From Mycobacteriales bacterium (GTDB lineage Bacteria > Actinomycetota > Actinomycetes > Mycobacteriales > QHCE01), in NCBI GenBank assembly GCA_013362805.1, contig JABFVL010000004.1, positions 200,034 through 264,033 on the forward strand: a stretch of 64,000 nucleotides of DNA. Reading direction: 5' to 3'. The notes under the pieces are model-generated. The model ran no database searches. It worked only from the letters and a program-made list of their open reading frames with translations, and had not been told where the DNA came from. Numbering within the stretch: position 1 is the stretch's first letter; the number at the start of each line of letters is the position of its first letter. This document shows, piece after piece, positions 26,489 to 37,065 of this stretch. The translations under genes were made by a program, and so were the position numbers.

Positions 26489-28066
26489 TCAGCGAACGAA
26501 CTGTGAAGCCTGCTCAGCCAGATCAAGCAACGGCTGCGGCGCGACACCGAGCAGCAAAGTGGCCACCACGCCCAAAGTCAGAGCGGCCGAGGTGAACGCG
26601 CCAGGCACGTGCACATCGGCACCACTTTCGCCGGGTTCGGTGACATACATCAGCACCACTAGACGCAAGTACGGGAACGCCAGAATCATCGAAGCGATGA
26701 CACCCACGATGACCGGTGACACAGCATCACCGGCCAGCGCAGCGGAAAAGACCGCGAACTTGCTAGTGAAACCGCTGGTCAACGGAATTCCTGCGAAAGC
26801 CAGCATGAAAAAGGTCATGACCGCGGCGATGATGGGGGATCGACGCCCCAACCCAGCCCAGCGCTTCAAATGCGTGGCTTCGCCATCGGCGTCACGCACC
26901 AACATAACAACCGCGAAAGCCCCGAGCGTGGTGAAACCGTAAGCGACCAAATAGAACAAGGTGCTCGACACGCCCTCTTTGTTCATCGCCAACGCGCCAG
27001 TCAGCAAGAATCCGGCGTTCGCGATGGACGAGTAAGCCAGCAAGCGTTTCAGATCTTGCTGGGTGACGGCCAAGATTGAGCCCACGAGCATGGTCAGTAT
27101 CGCGACGCCGATAAGCAGCGGTCGCCAGTCGTCTTTAAGTTCGCCGAACCCGACGTACAGCAGACGAAGGATGCCGCCAAAGGCCGCGATCTTTGTACAC
27201 GCCGACATGAAGGCGGTAACAGGTGTGGGCGCCCCCTGATATACGTCCGGAGTCCACGAATGAAATGGCGCCAAACCCGCTTTGAACAGCAAGCCGATGA
27301 TGAGCATCGCAAGACCCATCAACAGCAGCGTCTCATCGCCGCGGTCAGCCTGCACGGCGTTATGAATGGAAGCGAAATCGACGGCCCCGGCATAGCCGTA
27401 CATCAGTGCGACGCCATAAAGGAAAAAAGCAGAAGCAAAAGCGCCCAGCAAGAAATATTTAAGAGCGGCTTCTTGGCTCAACAACCGGCGCCGACGCGCC
27501 AAGCCGCAGAGCAAATACAGCGGCAGTGAAAACACTTCAAGGGCAACAAACATCACCAACAGGTCATTCGCGGTGACGAACAGCATCATGCCAGCTATCG
27601 CGAACAATGTCAGCGGGAAAACTTCAGTCTGCGAGTAGACAGAGGCCGTCAACTTCTTGTCGTCTGTCGAACCTGGAGCCACAGCCGCGTGAGCGACGAA
27701 CTCACCGCCAGGGGTCAACGAGCGTTCGGCGATCAGCAACACACTGACCAAGCCAAGCACCAAAATTGTGCCCTGCAGGAAGAGCCCAGTTGTATCGATA
27801 GCGATAGCGTCGGCCGCTGTTTTAAGCCCGTCACGATCGACGAACAACAACGCGACGAAGCCCGCGATCAACGCGACCAAGGTAAGAACGGTCTGAACAA
27901 TGTGTCGCGCCGCCCTGGGCGCAAAGGCTTCTACCAGCACACTTGCACAGCCAGCGCCGAACACAATCAACATCGGCGCGAGCGCCTCATAGTTCATTGA
28001 TGGGGCTTTAATGTCAGCTGCCAGCGTGACTGTATTCAGCATCGCGGACTCGTTCAAAAGGCTCAC
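26489..28066 (-). CDS. nuoN: NADH-quinone oxidoreductase subunit N
   Basis: This antiporter-like membrane subunit of complex I takes part in proton pumping. The 525-residue protein has about 14 transmembrane helices. The conserved blocks include FYLL-type TM regions, AGLAPFHSWTPDVYQGAPTPV (TM7-8 Lys/His region) and QQDLKRLLAYSSIANAGFLL. It is the last gene of the operon; its GTG overlaps the nuoM stop (GTGA). A second start, the ATG nine codons downstream, is possible. It ends 80 nt before the lysX remnant, with no obvious terminator. Confidence 0.96.
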   Translation of the reverse strand: MSLLNESAMLNTVTLAADIKAPSMNYEALAPMLIVFGAGCASVLVEAFAPRAARHIVQTVLTLVALIAGFVALLFVDRDGLKTAADAIAIDTTGLFLQGTILVLGLVSVLLIAERSLTPGGEFVAHAAVAPGSTDDKKLTASVYSQTEVFPLTLFAIAGMMLFVTANDLLVMFVALEVFSLPLYLLCGLARRRRLLSQEAALKYFLLGAFASAFFLYGVALMYGYAGAVDFASIHNAVQADRGDETLLLMGLAMLIIGLLFKAGLAPFHSWTPDVYQGAPTPVTAFMSACTKIAAFGGILRLLYVGFGELKDDWRPLLIGVAILTMLVGSILAVTQQDLKRLLAYSSIANAGFLLTGALAMNKEGVSSTLFYLVAYGFTTLGAFAVVMLVRDADGEATHLKRWAGLGRRSPIIAAVMTFFMLAFAGIPLTSGFTSKFAVFSAALAGDAVSPVIVGVIASMILAFPYLRLVVLMYVTEPGESGADVHVPGAFTSAALTLGVVATLLLGVAPQPLLDLAEQASQFVR

Positions 28067-29679
28067 TTTTGCGCCCCACTCTTAGCTTCATCGCCCTGTT
28101 CTTCGCTGCTACGCGCTTCATCGCGCGCCTCAGGTGCTGGATCTTTCTTATCTATGTCATTCATCGTGAAATTCACGGCGGGGGTGATCACGTCAATTAC
28201 TGGCTTGGGATAGAAACCCATCGCCACAATGAGGACGAGCACTGGCGCGATGACGACCGACTCCCGCAAGCTGATGTCTCGCATCTTCGGCATCTCGGGA
28301 TTCAGCTTGCCCTGCATAGTGCGCTGGTAGAGCCACAAAATGTATAGCGCCGCGAACACAATGCCGATAGTTGCAATGACCGTGGCTGCCTTGTTTGTGG
28401 CGAACGAGCCCACCAGCACCAGAAACTCCGAAACAAACGAGTTCGTACCGGGCAGAGCCAGCGAGGAAAGCCCGGCGATCAAGAATGCCCCGGCGATCCA
28501 TGGCACCACTTTGCCGGCTCCACCAAAGTCGGCGACTTGGCTGGACTTGCGTCGGTTAATCAAGAACCCGACCACCAGGAAGAGCGCGCCCGTGCTGAGG
28601 CCGTGGTTCACCATGTACAACACGGCGCCCGTGCCGGCCTGCGACGTGAAGGCGAAAACTCCCAGGGCGATGAAGCCGAAGTGGGCAATGGATGTGTATG
28701 CCACCAGCCGCTTCATGTCAGATTGGCCGATGGCCAACAGGGCGCCGTAGATGATGCCGGCGACGCTGATCCCGACAATCCACGGGGCGAAATACACCGC
28801 GGCATCGGGGAACAGCGGCAAGCAATACCGCAGCATGCCGTACGTGCCAACCTTGTCAAGCACACCCACCAGCAGCACAGCCGCACCGATCGGCGCTTGC
28901 CCACCCGCATCGGGCAGCCAGGTATGAAAGGGAACCAGTGGCGCTTTGATCGCGAAGGCGATGAAGAATCCGAGGAACAACCAGCGTTGCGTCGTTGGAT
29001 CGATATCAAGCTGAGTCAACTGTTCAAACGAGAAGGTACCGTCGCCGAGCTGATCTGTGCTGACAACATAAACACCGATGACAGCGGCCAGCATGAACAG
29101 GCCACCGACCAGGGAGTACAAGAAAAACTTCACCGCGGCGTATTGCCGACGCGGACCCCCATAGGAAGCGATGAGGAAATACATCGGAACGAGCATCGCC
29201 TCAAAGAACACGTAGAACAGCAGCACATCGGTGACCGCGAACACGCCGATCATGCAGGTTTCCAGCGCGAGCATCAGCGCGAAAAATGTCTTCACACTGC
29301 GTTTGCCGCCAACCCCATCGTGCCAGCTCGCCAAAATAACGATCGGCACCAGCAGCGCGATGAGCGCCAACATAACCAGCGCGATGCCGTCGACCCCGAA
29401 TGCGAATTCGGTGCCAAAACTTGGAATCCAGGTGTAGTCCTCTGTGAACTGGAACCGGTCTCCATTTTTGTCGAAAGCGAAGAACATCAGCATCGTGCCG
29501 ACGAAAACCAGCAGCGAGATAACCAAAGCAACCCATTTGGCAGCCTCATCGGCCCGGTTGCGGCCTTTGGCATCTTTAGCGGCGCTCACCGGAAGCAGAG
29601 CCACAATCACCGCGCCTACCAGTGGCGTCAGCGTCAGAACACTAAGGAACGGGAAGTTTTCCATAAGATTTACCGCCAT
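28063..29679 (-). CDS. nuoM: NADH-quinone oxidoreductase subunit M
   Basis: This is the second antiporter-like complex I subunit, 538 residues, with about 14 TM helices. The conserved functional segments are visible: LLFYVFFEAMLVPMYFLIASYGG (TM5 Glu), FIAFAIKAPLVPFHTWLPDAGGQAP (TM7 Lys) and GQSDMKRLVAYTSIAHFGF (TM8-9). The C-terminus has a charged cytoplasmic tail rich in Asp, Glu and Lys, which is unusual in composition but common in actinobacteria. It overlaps nuoL by 10 nt and nuoN by 3 nt, indicating tight coupling. Confidence 0.96.
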   Translation of the reverse strand: MAVNLMENFPFLSVLTLTPLVGAVIVALLPVSAAKDAKGRNRADEAAKWVALVISLLVFVGTMLMFFAFDKNGDRFQFTEDYTWIPSFGTEFAFGVDGIALVMLALIALLVPIVILASWHDGVGGKRSVKTFFALMLALETCMIGVFAVTDVLLFYVFFEAMLVPMYFLIASYGGPRRQYAAVKFFLYSLVGGLFMLAAVIGVYVVSTDQLGDGTFSFEQLTQLDIDPTTQRWLFLGFFIAFAIKAPLVPFHTWLPDAGGQAPIGAAVLLVGVLDKVGTYGMLRYCLPLFPDAAVYFAPWIVGISVAGIIYGALLAIGQSDMKRLVAYTSIAHFGFIALGVFAFTSQAGTGAVLYMVNHGLSTGALFLVVGFLINRRKSSQVADFGGAGKVVPWIAGAFLIAGLSSLALPGTNSFVSEFLVLVGSFATNKAATVIATIGIVFAALYILWLYQRTMQGKLNPEMPKMRDISLRESVVIAPVLVLIVAMGFYPKPVIDVITPAVNFTMNDIDKKDPAPEARDEARSSEEQGDEAKSGAQK

Positions 29680-31571
29680 CCCGCCGCGACCAAAGCCGCC
29701 ACTACCGCGACCGCACCAAACAACATCGTCAATGCATACGAGCGCACGAAACCAGTTTGCAAACGTCGCAACCGGCTAGAGGTACCGCCAACTGTGGCGG
29801 CAAGACCATTGACCATTCCATCGATACCGCGCGAGTCGAAATACACCAAAATTCGAGTGAGCCATAGGCCGGGTTTCTCTAGCACCGCCTCGTTAAACGC
29901 ATCGGCGTATAGATTGCGTCGAGCCGCGATGACAAACGGACTGCGGACTGGCTGCTCTTGCAAAGCGGTCCCTCGCCAGAACAGCGCCGCGGCGAACAGC
30001 GCGGCGACGACCACAACACCGATCACCGTCGCGGTCAACACACCTGGCTCGATCTTGTGCGTGGCGGCTTCATGAGGTTCACCCAACACCGGCGCGAGCC
30101 AATCGCTGAGCGCATCACCACGGTAGAAGAGGTAGCCCGCGCTCACGGACCCAACGGCGAGCACCACCATCGGCCACCACATCACGGCCGGAGATTCGTG
30201 CGGGTGCTTAATATCGTCGGTCCAGCGCTTCTTGCCGAAGAAAACCAGCACCATCAACCGGGTCATGTAGAAGGCCGTAAGGCCAGCACCAAGCAAAGCG
30301 GCGCCGCCAAACACCCAGCCGGTCCAACCCGGACGGTCGAAGGCATGTTCGATGATGGGGTCTTTGGTGAAGAATCCGCTCAACGGTGGTAGACCGATGA
30401 TGGCCAAGTAACCCAGACCGAATGTCACGGCTGTGATGGGCATGTATTTTGCGAGCCCACCAAAGCGCCGAATGTCGCCCTGGTCCTTCATGCCGTGCAT
30501 CACCGAGCCGGCGCCCAAAAAGAGCCCGGCTTTGAAGAATCCGTGAGCCAGCAAGTGCGCGATGCCCAAGGCGTAAGCGGGACCGCCGAGGCCAACAGCC
30601 AGGAACATGTAGCCAATTTGGCTCACTGTGGAATACGCCAACACTTGTTTCATGTCGTCTTTGGCACAGCCGATAATGCATCCGATCATCAGCGTGATGG
30701 CACCGATGATGCACACCACGAGCTGCGCTGTTTCGCTCGCACTGAAAATCGGGTTGGCGCGGGCGATGAGATACACACCGGCGGTCACCATTGTCGCGGC
30801 GTGGATGAGAGCCGAAACGGGTGTGGGACCCGCCATCGCGTCGGGCAACCACGCTTGCAGTGGGAACTGGCCGGATTTACCGCAGGCACCGAGCAGAAGT
30901 AGCAACGCCACCACGGTAATCGTCACGCTGGAAAGATCGTCGACGTTACTAAAGACGCCGTCGTAGGTGATAGTGCCGAGCTGCGCGAAAAGCACGAAAA
31001 TCGCGATCGCCAGACCAACGTCGCCAACGCGGTTCATGATGAACGCCTTCTTGGCCGCGGTAGCGGCGGATGGGCGGTCATACCAGAATGCGATCAGCAA
31101 ATATGACGCCAAGCCCACGCCTTCCCAACCGGCGTACAGGCTCACAAAGTTGTTGCCAAGAACGAGCACCAACATGGCGGCGACAAACAAGTTCAAATAG
31201 CCGAAGAATCGGCGACGTCCCGGGTCATCGGCCATGTAGCCGATCGAATACACGTGGATGAGGAAACCGACGCCGGTGATCAGCAGCACGAATACCGCGG
31301 AAAGCGGATCGAATAGCAGCCCGATGTCGACCTGTAGGTCGCCCACGGGGATGAATGACCACAGTTGATCCTCGTAGTGCCGATCGCTTCGATCTTTCAG
31401 GGCGAAAAAGGCGCCCACCGCGAGCAGGAAGCTGACTCCCACCGTGGCCGAGCCCAGATAGTGGCCCCATTTGTCGGCACCCAGCCGCCGCAATGGCGGT
31501 GCACCGGCGAGCAATAGCACGGCAGCGCCGGCCAGGGGCAGCGCGATTATCAGCCAGAGCAGGCTCAGCAC
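29670..31571 (-). CDS. nuoL: NADH-quinone oxidoreductase subunit L
   Basis: This is the distal proton-pumping subunit, 633 residues, with about 16 TM helices including the lateral helix at the C-terminus. Landmarks are LFVAAMLVLVLGNNFVSLYAGWEGVGLASYLLIAFWY (TM5, Glu), GKSGQFPLQAWLPDAMAGPTPVSALIHAATMVTAGVYLI (TM7 Lys/His) and KDDMKQVLAYSTVSQIGYM. A stretch of 35 nt separates it from nuoK. The gene product anchors the membrane arm tip. Confidence 0.96.
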   Translation of the reverse strand: MLSLLWLIIALPLAGAAVLLLAGAPPLRRLGADKWGHYLGSATVGVSFLLAVGAFFALKDRSDRHYEDQLWSFIPVGDLQVDIGLLFDPLSAVFVLLITGVGFLIHVYSIGYMADDPGRRRFFGYLNLFVAAMLVLVLGNNFVSLYAGWEGVGLASYLLIAFWYDRPSAATAAKKAFIMNRVGDVGLAIAIFVLFAQLGTITYDGVFSNVDDLSSVTITVVALLLLLGACGKSGQFPLQAWLPDAMAGPTPVSALIHAATMVTAGVYLIARANPIFSASETAQLVVCIIGAITLMIGCIIGCAKDDMKQVLAYSTVSQIGYMFLAVGLGGPAYALGIAHLLAHGFFKAGLFLGAGSVMHGMKDQGDIRRFGGLAKYMPITAVTFGLGYLAIIGLPPLSGFFTKDPIIEHAFDRPGWTGWVFGGAALLGAGLTAFYMTRLMVLVFFGKKRWTDDIKHPHESPAVMWWPMVVLAVGSVSAGYLFYRGDALSDWLAPVLGEPHEAATHKIEPGVLTATVIGVVVVAALFAAALFWRGTALQEQPVRSPFVIAARRNLYADAFNEAVLEKPGLWLTRILVYFDSRGIDGMVNGLAATVGGTSSRLRRLQTGFVRSYALTMLFGAVAVVAALVAAGWR

Positions 31572-31606
31572 GCCAGGCTCCTTTGCTTACTCGTCATTGG
31601 TAGGTC

Positions 31607-31906
31607 CTAGTACTTCAAAAGGTTCGCGTCGTCCACGGAGGCGGAACGGCGGGAGCGGAAAATAGCCATGATGATCGCGAGCCCGATCACCACTTCTGCG
31701 GCTGCCACCACCATGACGAAGAACGCCATGATCTGTCCGTCCAATGTGCCGTTGATGCGGGAAAACGTAACCAAAGTGAGGTTGACCGCGTTCAGCATCA
31801 GCTCGATACACATGAAAACAACGATGGCGTTTCTTCTCACCAGCACACCCATCGCGCCGATGGTGAAAAGCGCGGCCGCGAGAACCAGATAGTAGGTGGG
31901 GGTCAT
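31607..31906 (-). CDS. nuoK: NADH-quinone oxidoreductase subunit K
   Basis: This is a 99-residue, three-helix membrane subunit. The essential membrane Glu lies in [16 protein letters not shown] and the second in [20 protein letters not shown], both part of the proton channel of the NuoK-type/MrpC fold. The length is standard. It sits between nuoJ (2-nt gap) and nuoL. Confidence 0.96.
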   Translation of the reverse strand: MTPTYYLVLAAALFTIGAMGVLVRRNAIVVFMCIELMLNAVNLTLVTFSRINGTLDGQIMAFFVMVVAAAEVVIGLAIIMAIFRSRRSASVDDANLLKY

Positions 31907-31908
31907 GG

Positions 31909-32706
31909 TCAGCCCTTCGCCTTCGTTGTCGCGGCATCCAGCTCGTGGGTTTGCACAACCTTGGACACGCTTTTATCAGTGGTGGTGCCGTCTGGCAGCA
32001 ACGCGGGTGTGGCCACCGAGTCGCTGGTGGCATACACACCCGGTCCAGGCTTCGGCGCGGGGTAGCTGTCGGCCGATACCCGTTCACGGGAGCGTTGCCG
32101 CTGCGTCATTTGGTCTTTCTTCGAGCGCTCGACAAAGGCCAGCACCATGGCGCCAAGGGCGGCAGTGATGAGGAGAGCTGAGGTGACTTCGAAGGCGAAA
32201 ACGTAGCGGGTAAACAACCGGGCGGCTAGCGCCGGAACGTTTCCGTCCTGGGTCGCGCGACCCAGTCCAACTACGCGGGTGTCATCGAAAGCCCGGGCAA
32301 CACCGGTGGCGACCATTGCCGCGAGCCCGATTCCAAGCAAAGCCGCTGCCAATCGCTGCCCACGCAACTGCTCGACAATGGAATCGCTGGAGTCTCGTCC
32401 TACCAGCATGAGCACGAACAAGAACAGGATCATGATGGCGCCGGTGTACACGATGATTTGCACCATGCCCAAAAACGGGCCAGCGTTAATCACGTAAAAC
32501 ACACCAAGGCTCAGCATGGTGCACACCAGGAAAAGCGCTGAGTGGATTGCGTTACGGGCCAGCACCATGCCGATCGCGCCGCCTAGAGCGATAGGCGCCA
32601 GGATCCAGAACGCGACTTTCTCACCGCCCTTGACCTCGTTGGCTGGCGCGGCGAGATCCGCCGCGTGAGCGTGAACGGCATCGGCGAACGCTAGTGCGGT
32701 GCTCAT
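31909..32706 (-). CDS. nuoJ: NADH-quinone oxidoreductase subunit J
   Basis: The 265-residue protein has five TM helices, with the conserved [22 protein letters not shown] and [28 protein letters not shown] segments (TM3 with the pi-bulge). Beyond the core of ~185 residues it carries a charged, Pro/Ser/Thr-rich cytoplasmic tail, as is usual in actinobacteria. A GTG or ATG start at 32706 overlaps the nuoI stop by 4 nt. Confidence 0.95.
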   Translation of the reverse strand: MSTALAFADAVHAHAADLAAPANEVKGGEKVAFWILAPIALGGAIGMVLARNAIHSALFLVCTMLSLGVFYVINAGPFLGMVQIIVYTGAIMILFLFVLMLVGRDSSDSIVEQLRGQRLAAALLGIGLAAMVATGVARAFDDTRVVGLGRATQDGNVPALAARLFTRYVFAFEVTSALLITAALGAMVLAFVERSKKDQMTQRQRSRERVSADSYPAPKPGPGVYATSDSVATPALLPDGTTTDKSVSKVVQTHELDAATTKAKG

Positions 32707-33272
32707 GCCCGTACCTCCGGGTGGCGCGATTGTGTCGCCGGTAGCTGTGGACGTTCAGCCCCTTTGGACGCACCAGGGTTGTCAGGGCCTTGGACGTAAT
32801 AGTCCGTGTCCGTTTCACCGAGCCGCATGTCGTGTGGTGGTTGTTCCATCCCCGGCAGCAGCGGCGCCAGTAGCTGCTCCTTTGTAAAGATCAGCGCGTT
32901 ACGTGAGTCCGCGGCGAGTTCGTACTCATTGCTCATGGTGAGCGAACGGGTGGGGCAGGCCTCTATGCATAGCCCGCAGAAAATGCAGCGAGCGTAGTTG
33001 ATCTGATAGTCAGCGGCATACCGTTCACCTGGCGAAAAGCGCGCTTGCTCGGTGTTGTCGGCGCCTTCCACGAAAATCGCGTCCGCGGGGCAGGCCCAGG
33101 CACACAGTTCACAACCGATGCATTTCTCCAGCCCGTCCGGATGGCGGTTCAACACATGTCGACCGTGATAACGAGGCTGGGTGGGCGCCTTCACGTCCGG
33201 GTATTTGATGGTCACACGCTTCTTGAACATGTGACCAAACGTCACGCCGAAGCCCTTGATGGAGTCGAACAT
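32703..33272 (-). CDS. nuoI: NADH-quinone oxidoreductase subunit I
   Basis: This 8Fe ferredoxin subunit carries clusters N6a and N6b. Two complete C-x2-C-x2-C-x3-CP motifs are present: [12 protein letters not shown] near residue 51 and [12 protein letters not shown] near 95. The 189-residue protein begins [21 protein letters not shown] and ends with a polar Pro-rich tail. It is tightly packed between nuoH and nuoJ. Confidence 0.96.
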   Translation of the reverse strand: MFDSIKGFGVTFGHMFKKRVTIKYPDVKAPTQPRYHGRHVLNRHPDGLEKCIGCELCAWACPADAIFVEGADNTEQARFSPGERYAADYQINYARCIFCGLCIEACPTRSLTMSNEYELAADSRNALIFTKEQLLAPLLPGMEQPPHDMRLGETDTDYYVQGPDNPGASKGAERPQLPATQSRHPEVRA

Positions 33273-33274
33273 GA

Positions 33275-34639
33275 CTACTCCTCACCTGCCTTGTCAGTTG
33301 ACCCACCCAGCTCAGCTGGCCCCGCACCGGCGTGTTCCAGCACCTTCATGCGCGGGTTGGGCGGAATGGACAAATCCAGTGGTGGCAATGGGTAGTTCGC
33401 GTTGGGGCCGGGCCTGATGGCTAGCTCATCGTCGAGTTCTTCCTCGGTCTTCTTGCGCTCGGGTACGAGCAACAGAATGACGAGGGCGAGAGCCAGAACG
33501 CCGCCAATGATGGCGAGAAGCCCACGTTGAGAAAGGTCGTACTCTTCGCGCAGCACGCTGACCGCTGAAATCGCCAAGATCCACACCAGGCTGATCGGAA
33601 CGAGAACCTTCCAACCAAACCGCATGAACTGGTCGTAGCGCAGGCGAGGGAGCGTTCCACGCAGCCAGATAAAGACGAACAAGGCGATGATCAATTTGCC
33701 GGTGAACCACAGAATCGGCCACCAGCCGGAGTTCGCGCCTGACCATATTTCGATGACCCCGAATGGGGCCCGCCAACCACCAAGAAACAGAGTGGTTGCC
33801 AGCGCCGAGACAGTGACCATGTTGATGTACTCGGCCAGGAAGAACAGCGCGAACTTGAGCGAGGAATATTCGGTGTGAAACCCGCCCACCAACTCGGATT
33901 CGGCTTCTGGCAAGTCAAAGGGTGCACGGTTGACTTCGCCTACCGCGGAGATGCAGTAGATGACAAAGCTAGGCGCCAAAATCAGTACGTACCAAGAATC
34001 CGCTTGCGCTTGGACAATCTCGCTGGTCGAGAAGCTTTCAGCGGTGAGGAACACCGCGACAATGGAGAGCCCCATCGAAATTTCATATGACACCATCTGC
34101 GCGGCGCTGCGCAGTCCACCCAACAGCGGATACGTCGAGCCAGATGCCCAACCGGCTAGCACGATGCCATACACGCCCATCGAAGACGCGGCCAAAACAT
34201 ACAGCACCGCGACTGGACTGTCGGTGAGCTGCAAGGGCGTCGAATTCCCGAAGATGCTGACCTCGGGGCCAAGTGGAATCACCGCGAAAGCCATGAACGC
34301 CGGAGTGCAAGCGATGATCGGAGCGAGGAAAAAGACAACCTTATCTGCCTTGGTGGGCATGATGTCTTCTTTGAACGCCAGCTTCAAACCATCCGCGAGG
34401 CTTTGCAAGACACCCCACGGGCCGACCCGGTTAGGGCCAGGGCGCACCTGCATATACGCCACAACTTTTCGCTCGAACACGATCGCGAAAAGGGTCATCA
34501 CCACGAGAAAGGCAAAGATCGCGACGACTTTCACCAGGACAAGCCAGACAGCTTCCGTGCCGAAATCCGCTACTGGGCGTACATCAGCGGCCCACTGCGC
34601 ACTGGCCGAACGCCCGGCATCGGCGAGATGCATGCTCAC
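33275..34639 (-). CDS. nuoH: NADH-quinone oxidoreductase subunit H
   Basis: This membrane subunit forms the quinone chamber with NuoB and NuoD. The 454-residue protein has eight or nine TM helices. The hallmark [24 protein letters not shown]-type loop is seen as [18 protein letters not shown] near residue 50. It also has [25 protein letters not shown] (Glu-rich quinone-site loop) and [17 protein letters not shown]. The C-terminus is extended by ~60 polar residues typical of actinobacteria. Its start overlaps the nuoG stop by 4 nt. Confidence 0.96.
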   Translation of the reverse strand: MSMHLADAGRSASAQWAADVRPVADFGTEAVWLVLVKVVAIFAFLVVMTLFAIVFERKVVAYMQVRPGPNRVGPWGVLQSLADGLKLAFKEDIMPTKADKVVFFLAPIIACTPAFMAFAVIPLGPEVSIFGNSTPLQLTDSPVAVLYVLAASSMGVYGIVLAGWASGSTYPLLGGLRSAAQMVSYEISMGLSIVAVFLTAESFSTSEIVQAQADSWYVLILAPSFVIYCISAVGEVNRAPFDLPEAESELVGGFHTEYSSLKFALFFLAEYINMVTVSALATTLFLGGWRAPFGVIEIWSGANSGWWPILWFTGKLIIALFVFIWLRGTLPRLRYDQFMRFGWKVLVPISLVWILAISAVSVLREEYDLSQRGLLAIIGGVLALALVILLLVPERKKTEEELDDELAIRPGPNANYPLPPLDLSIPPNPRMKVLEHAGAGPAELGGSTDKAGEE

Positions 34640-37065
34640 AACGCCGTCCCTTCGTTGATGACCGGAGCGCTACCAGCCGCAGCCAACGTCACCACCGCGC
34701 CGGCGTCCACGCCCAACGTGCGGCGCACCGTCGAGCCCGGCGAATTCGTTGGCAACCAGACCACTTTGTCGGGCATCTGTGTGATCACCAGCGGCAACGT
34801 GATCGCACCTTTATCGGTGCTCACTGTCAGATGCCCATCATTGTCCAGCCCCAAACCATGAGCGGTCGCTTCACTGATCCGGGCCACCGGTGTAGGTGCG
34901 GTGCCCGCCAGGTTCTCTTCGTTGTCCTGCAACGTGCCCAAATCGAGAAGGTGACGCCACGTCGCCAAGATCGCTTCGCCCTCGCCGACGGCCGGGCGAG
35001 GACCAAGCGTCGGCGGCGGAGCTTTCTCGACCGCTTTCTTCGGCGCGCTCGTCACCGCACGCCACTCGGCACGAATGCTCTCAACATCGCGTACTGCGAA
35101 GTCAATATCCAATTCGGCTGCCAACGCCGATAGCACCTCAGCGTCCGTCAAAGCACCAGTGCCTTCCAAAGTCCGGTCGAAGGGACGCATACGCCCTTCC
35201 CAGCTCAGGAACGTGCCCGCTTTCTCTGACGTGGCCGCGACCGGGAACACCACATCGGCGTGAGTAGTAACCGTCGATGCCCGCTGCTCGAGGCTCACAA
35301 TGAAGCCCACATTGGTCAGTGCCTGCTCCGCGAGCTCGGGATCACCCATATCGTCGGGGTCGACGCCACCGACAATCAATGCCGAAAGCCCGCCATCGCG
35401 TGCGGCGCGAAGAATCTCGCTCCCGTCCCGGCCGGGCTCGGCGGGCAGAGCATCGGCCCCCCAGATCTGGGCGAGCGCGTCCGGGGAAACCCCGCCTGGC
35501 AACAGGTGCGGAAGCAGACCCGCTTCTAGCGCGCCTCGCTCACCGGCTCGGCGGGGAATCCACGCCAATTGAGCCCCTGAGGAATCGGCGAGATTAGCGG
35601 CGGCTGTCAACGCGCCTCGGATGCTCGCCAAACGTTCACCGACCAGAATCACCGCGCCGGGCTGACCTAGGGCTTTTGCGATCTCAGCCAACCCAGCTGG
35701 CGTGTGCGTGGTCGCCAAAGTGTTGAGCACTTTAGTTTCAGCGCCAGGCACGGTCTCGATGAGAGTGCCGTTCAGTTTGCTCAGTCCACGGCTTTGCCAA
35801 GGAGCGATGGAATACACCTTCTGCCCCTTGCGAACCGCTTTTCGCATTCGCAAGAAAACGATGGGTGATTCTTCTTCGGGCTCAAAGCCCACCAGTAGGA
35901 CAACAGGCGCGGCTTCCAAAGTGCGGTAGGTGATGTCAGTTTTACCTACCGCGTGTGTGGCCAGGAAGTTGGATTCTTCCCCGGAGTGTGGACGTGAACG
36001 GTAGTCAATGTCGTTGGTGCCAAGCGCCAAGCGCGCGAATTTGGAGTATGCGTAAGCGTCTTCCAAGGTCAGCCGGCCGCCAGGCAGGACTCCCACTCCA
36101 GCGCGTTCACTGGCTTCTCGTAGCCCCTCGGCGGCTACCGCGAGCGCCTCGGTCCACGCCGTGGGCTTGAGCTCGCCGTGTTCGTCTCGAACAAGCGGTG
36201 TAGTCAAGCGACCAAATGCTTGCGTGTAGGTAAAGGCAAATCTGCCCTTGTCGCAGTTCCACTCTTCGTTGACCTCGGGGTCGTCCCCAGCCAATCGTCG
36301 GGTGACTTTGCCGCGCCGCCAGTCGGAGCGCTGTGCGCAACCGGAGGAGCAGTGCTCGCATACGCTCGGCGTTGACACCAGGTCGAATGGGCGGGCTCGG
36401 AACCGGTACGCGGTGCTGGTGAGGGCGCCGACCGGACAAATTTGGGTGGTGTTTCCCGAGAAGTACGACTCAAAGGGTTCGTCTTCGTAAATCGCTACCT
36501 GTTCCAAGGAGCCACGTTCGAAAAGCTCGATGAACGGGTCGCCCGCCACTTGCTGCGAGAAGCGCGTGCACCGTGCGCACAGCACGCAGCGTTCCCGGTC
36601 CAGGAGAATTTCGCTGCTGATCGGCAAGGGCTTCGGGTAGGTGCGTTTAGTGTCGACGAAACGTGAATCGGGGCGCCCAGCTGACATGGCTTGGTTCTGC
36701 AGCGGACACTCGCCGCCCTTGTCACACACTGGACAATCAAGTGGGTGGTTGATGAGCAGCAGTTCCATGGTTCCGGCTTGAGCGCCAGCCGCCACTTTCG
36801 AAGTGAGCTGGGTCTTGACGACCATGCCCTCGGAGACCTCAATGGTGCAGGACGCCACCGGTTTGCGTTGGCCCTCAACCTCAACAATGCACTGCCGACA
36901 GGCGCCGACCGGGTCGAGCAGGGGGTGGTCACAAAACCTGGGAATCTCAATGCCGATGGTTTCGGCGGCCCGGATGAGCAATGTGCCCTTAGGAACTGTC
37001 ACCGGAATGCCGTCGATGGTGAGGCTTACTTCCTCGACAGCTTTGGCTACCTCGCTGGTCGTCAT
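34636..37065 (-). CDS. nuoG: NADH-quinone oxidoreductase subunit G
   Basis: This large peripheral-arm iron-sulfur subunit has 809 residues. It contains the [2Fe-2S] ferredoxin domain ([15 protein letters not shown]), the His-Cys3 box ([17 protein letters not shown]), the N4/N5 ferredoxin motifs ([19 protein letters not shown]) and the N7-type CEHCSSGC set at the start of the molybdopterin-oxidoreductase-like region. The ATG at 37065 is preferred: it overlaps the nuoF stop (TGATG) and begins [20 protein letters not shown] frame open to 37107 would lie inside nuoF. Confidence 0.96.
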   Translation of the reverse strand: MTTSEVAKAVEEVSLTIDGIPVTVPKGTLLIRAAETIGIEIPRFCDHPLLDPVGACRQCIVEVEGQRKPVASCTIEVSEGMVVKTQLTSKVAAGAQAGTMELLLINHPLDCPVCDKGGECPLQNQAMSAGRPDSRFVDTKRTYPKPLPISSEILLDRERCVLCARCTRFSQQVAGDPFIELFERGSLEQVAIYEDEPFESYFSGNTTQICPVGALTSTAYRFRARPFDLVSTPSVCEHCSSGCAQRSDWRRGKVTRRLAGDDPEVNEEWNCDKGRFAFTYTQAFGRLTTPLVRDEHGELKPTAWTEALAVAAEGLREASERAGVGVLPGGRLTLEDAYAYSKFARLALGTNDIDYRSRPHSGEESNFLATHAVGKTDITYRTLEAAPVVLLVGFEPEEESPIVFLRMRKAVRKGQKVYSIAPWQSRGLSKLNGTLIETVPGAETKVLNTLATTHTPAGLAEIAKALGQPGAVILVGERLASIRGALTAAANLADSSGAQLAWIPRRAGERGALEAGLLPHLLPGGVSPDALAQIWGADALPAEPGRDGSEILRAARDGGLSALIVGGVDPDDMGDPELAEQALTNVGFIVSLEQRASTVTTHADVVFPVAATSEKAGTFLSWEGRMRPFDRTLEGTGALTDAEVLSALAAELDIDFAVRDVESIRAEWRAVTSAPKKAVEKAPPPTLGPRPAVGEGEAILATWRHLLDLGTLQDNEENLAGTAPTPVARISEATAHGLGLDNDGHLTVSTDKGAITLPLVITQMPDKVVWLPTNSPGSTVRRTLGVDAGAVVTLAAAGSAPVINEGTAL

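Noticed and set aside
28537-30075. 512-codon + strand open frame across nuoM and nuoL
   Set aside because: It is antisense to two certain complex I genes; product composition (His/Gln/Arg/Glu-rich, no hydrophobic core) is that of a shadow frame.
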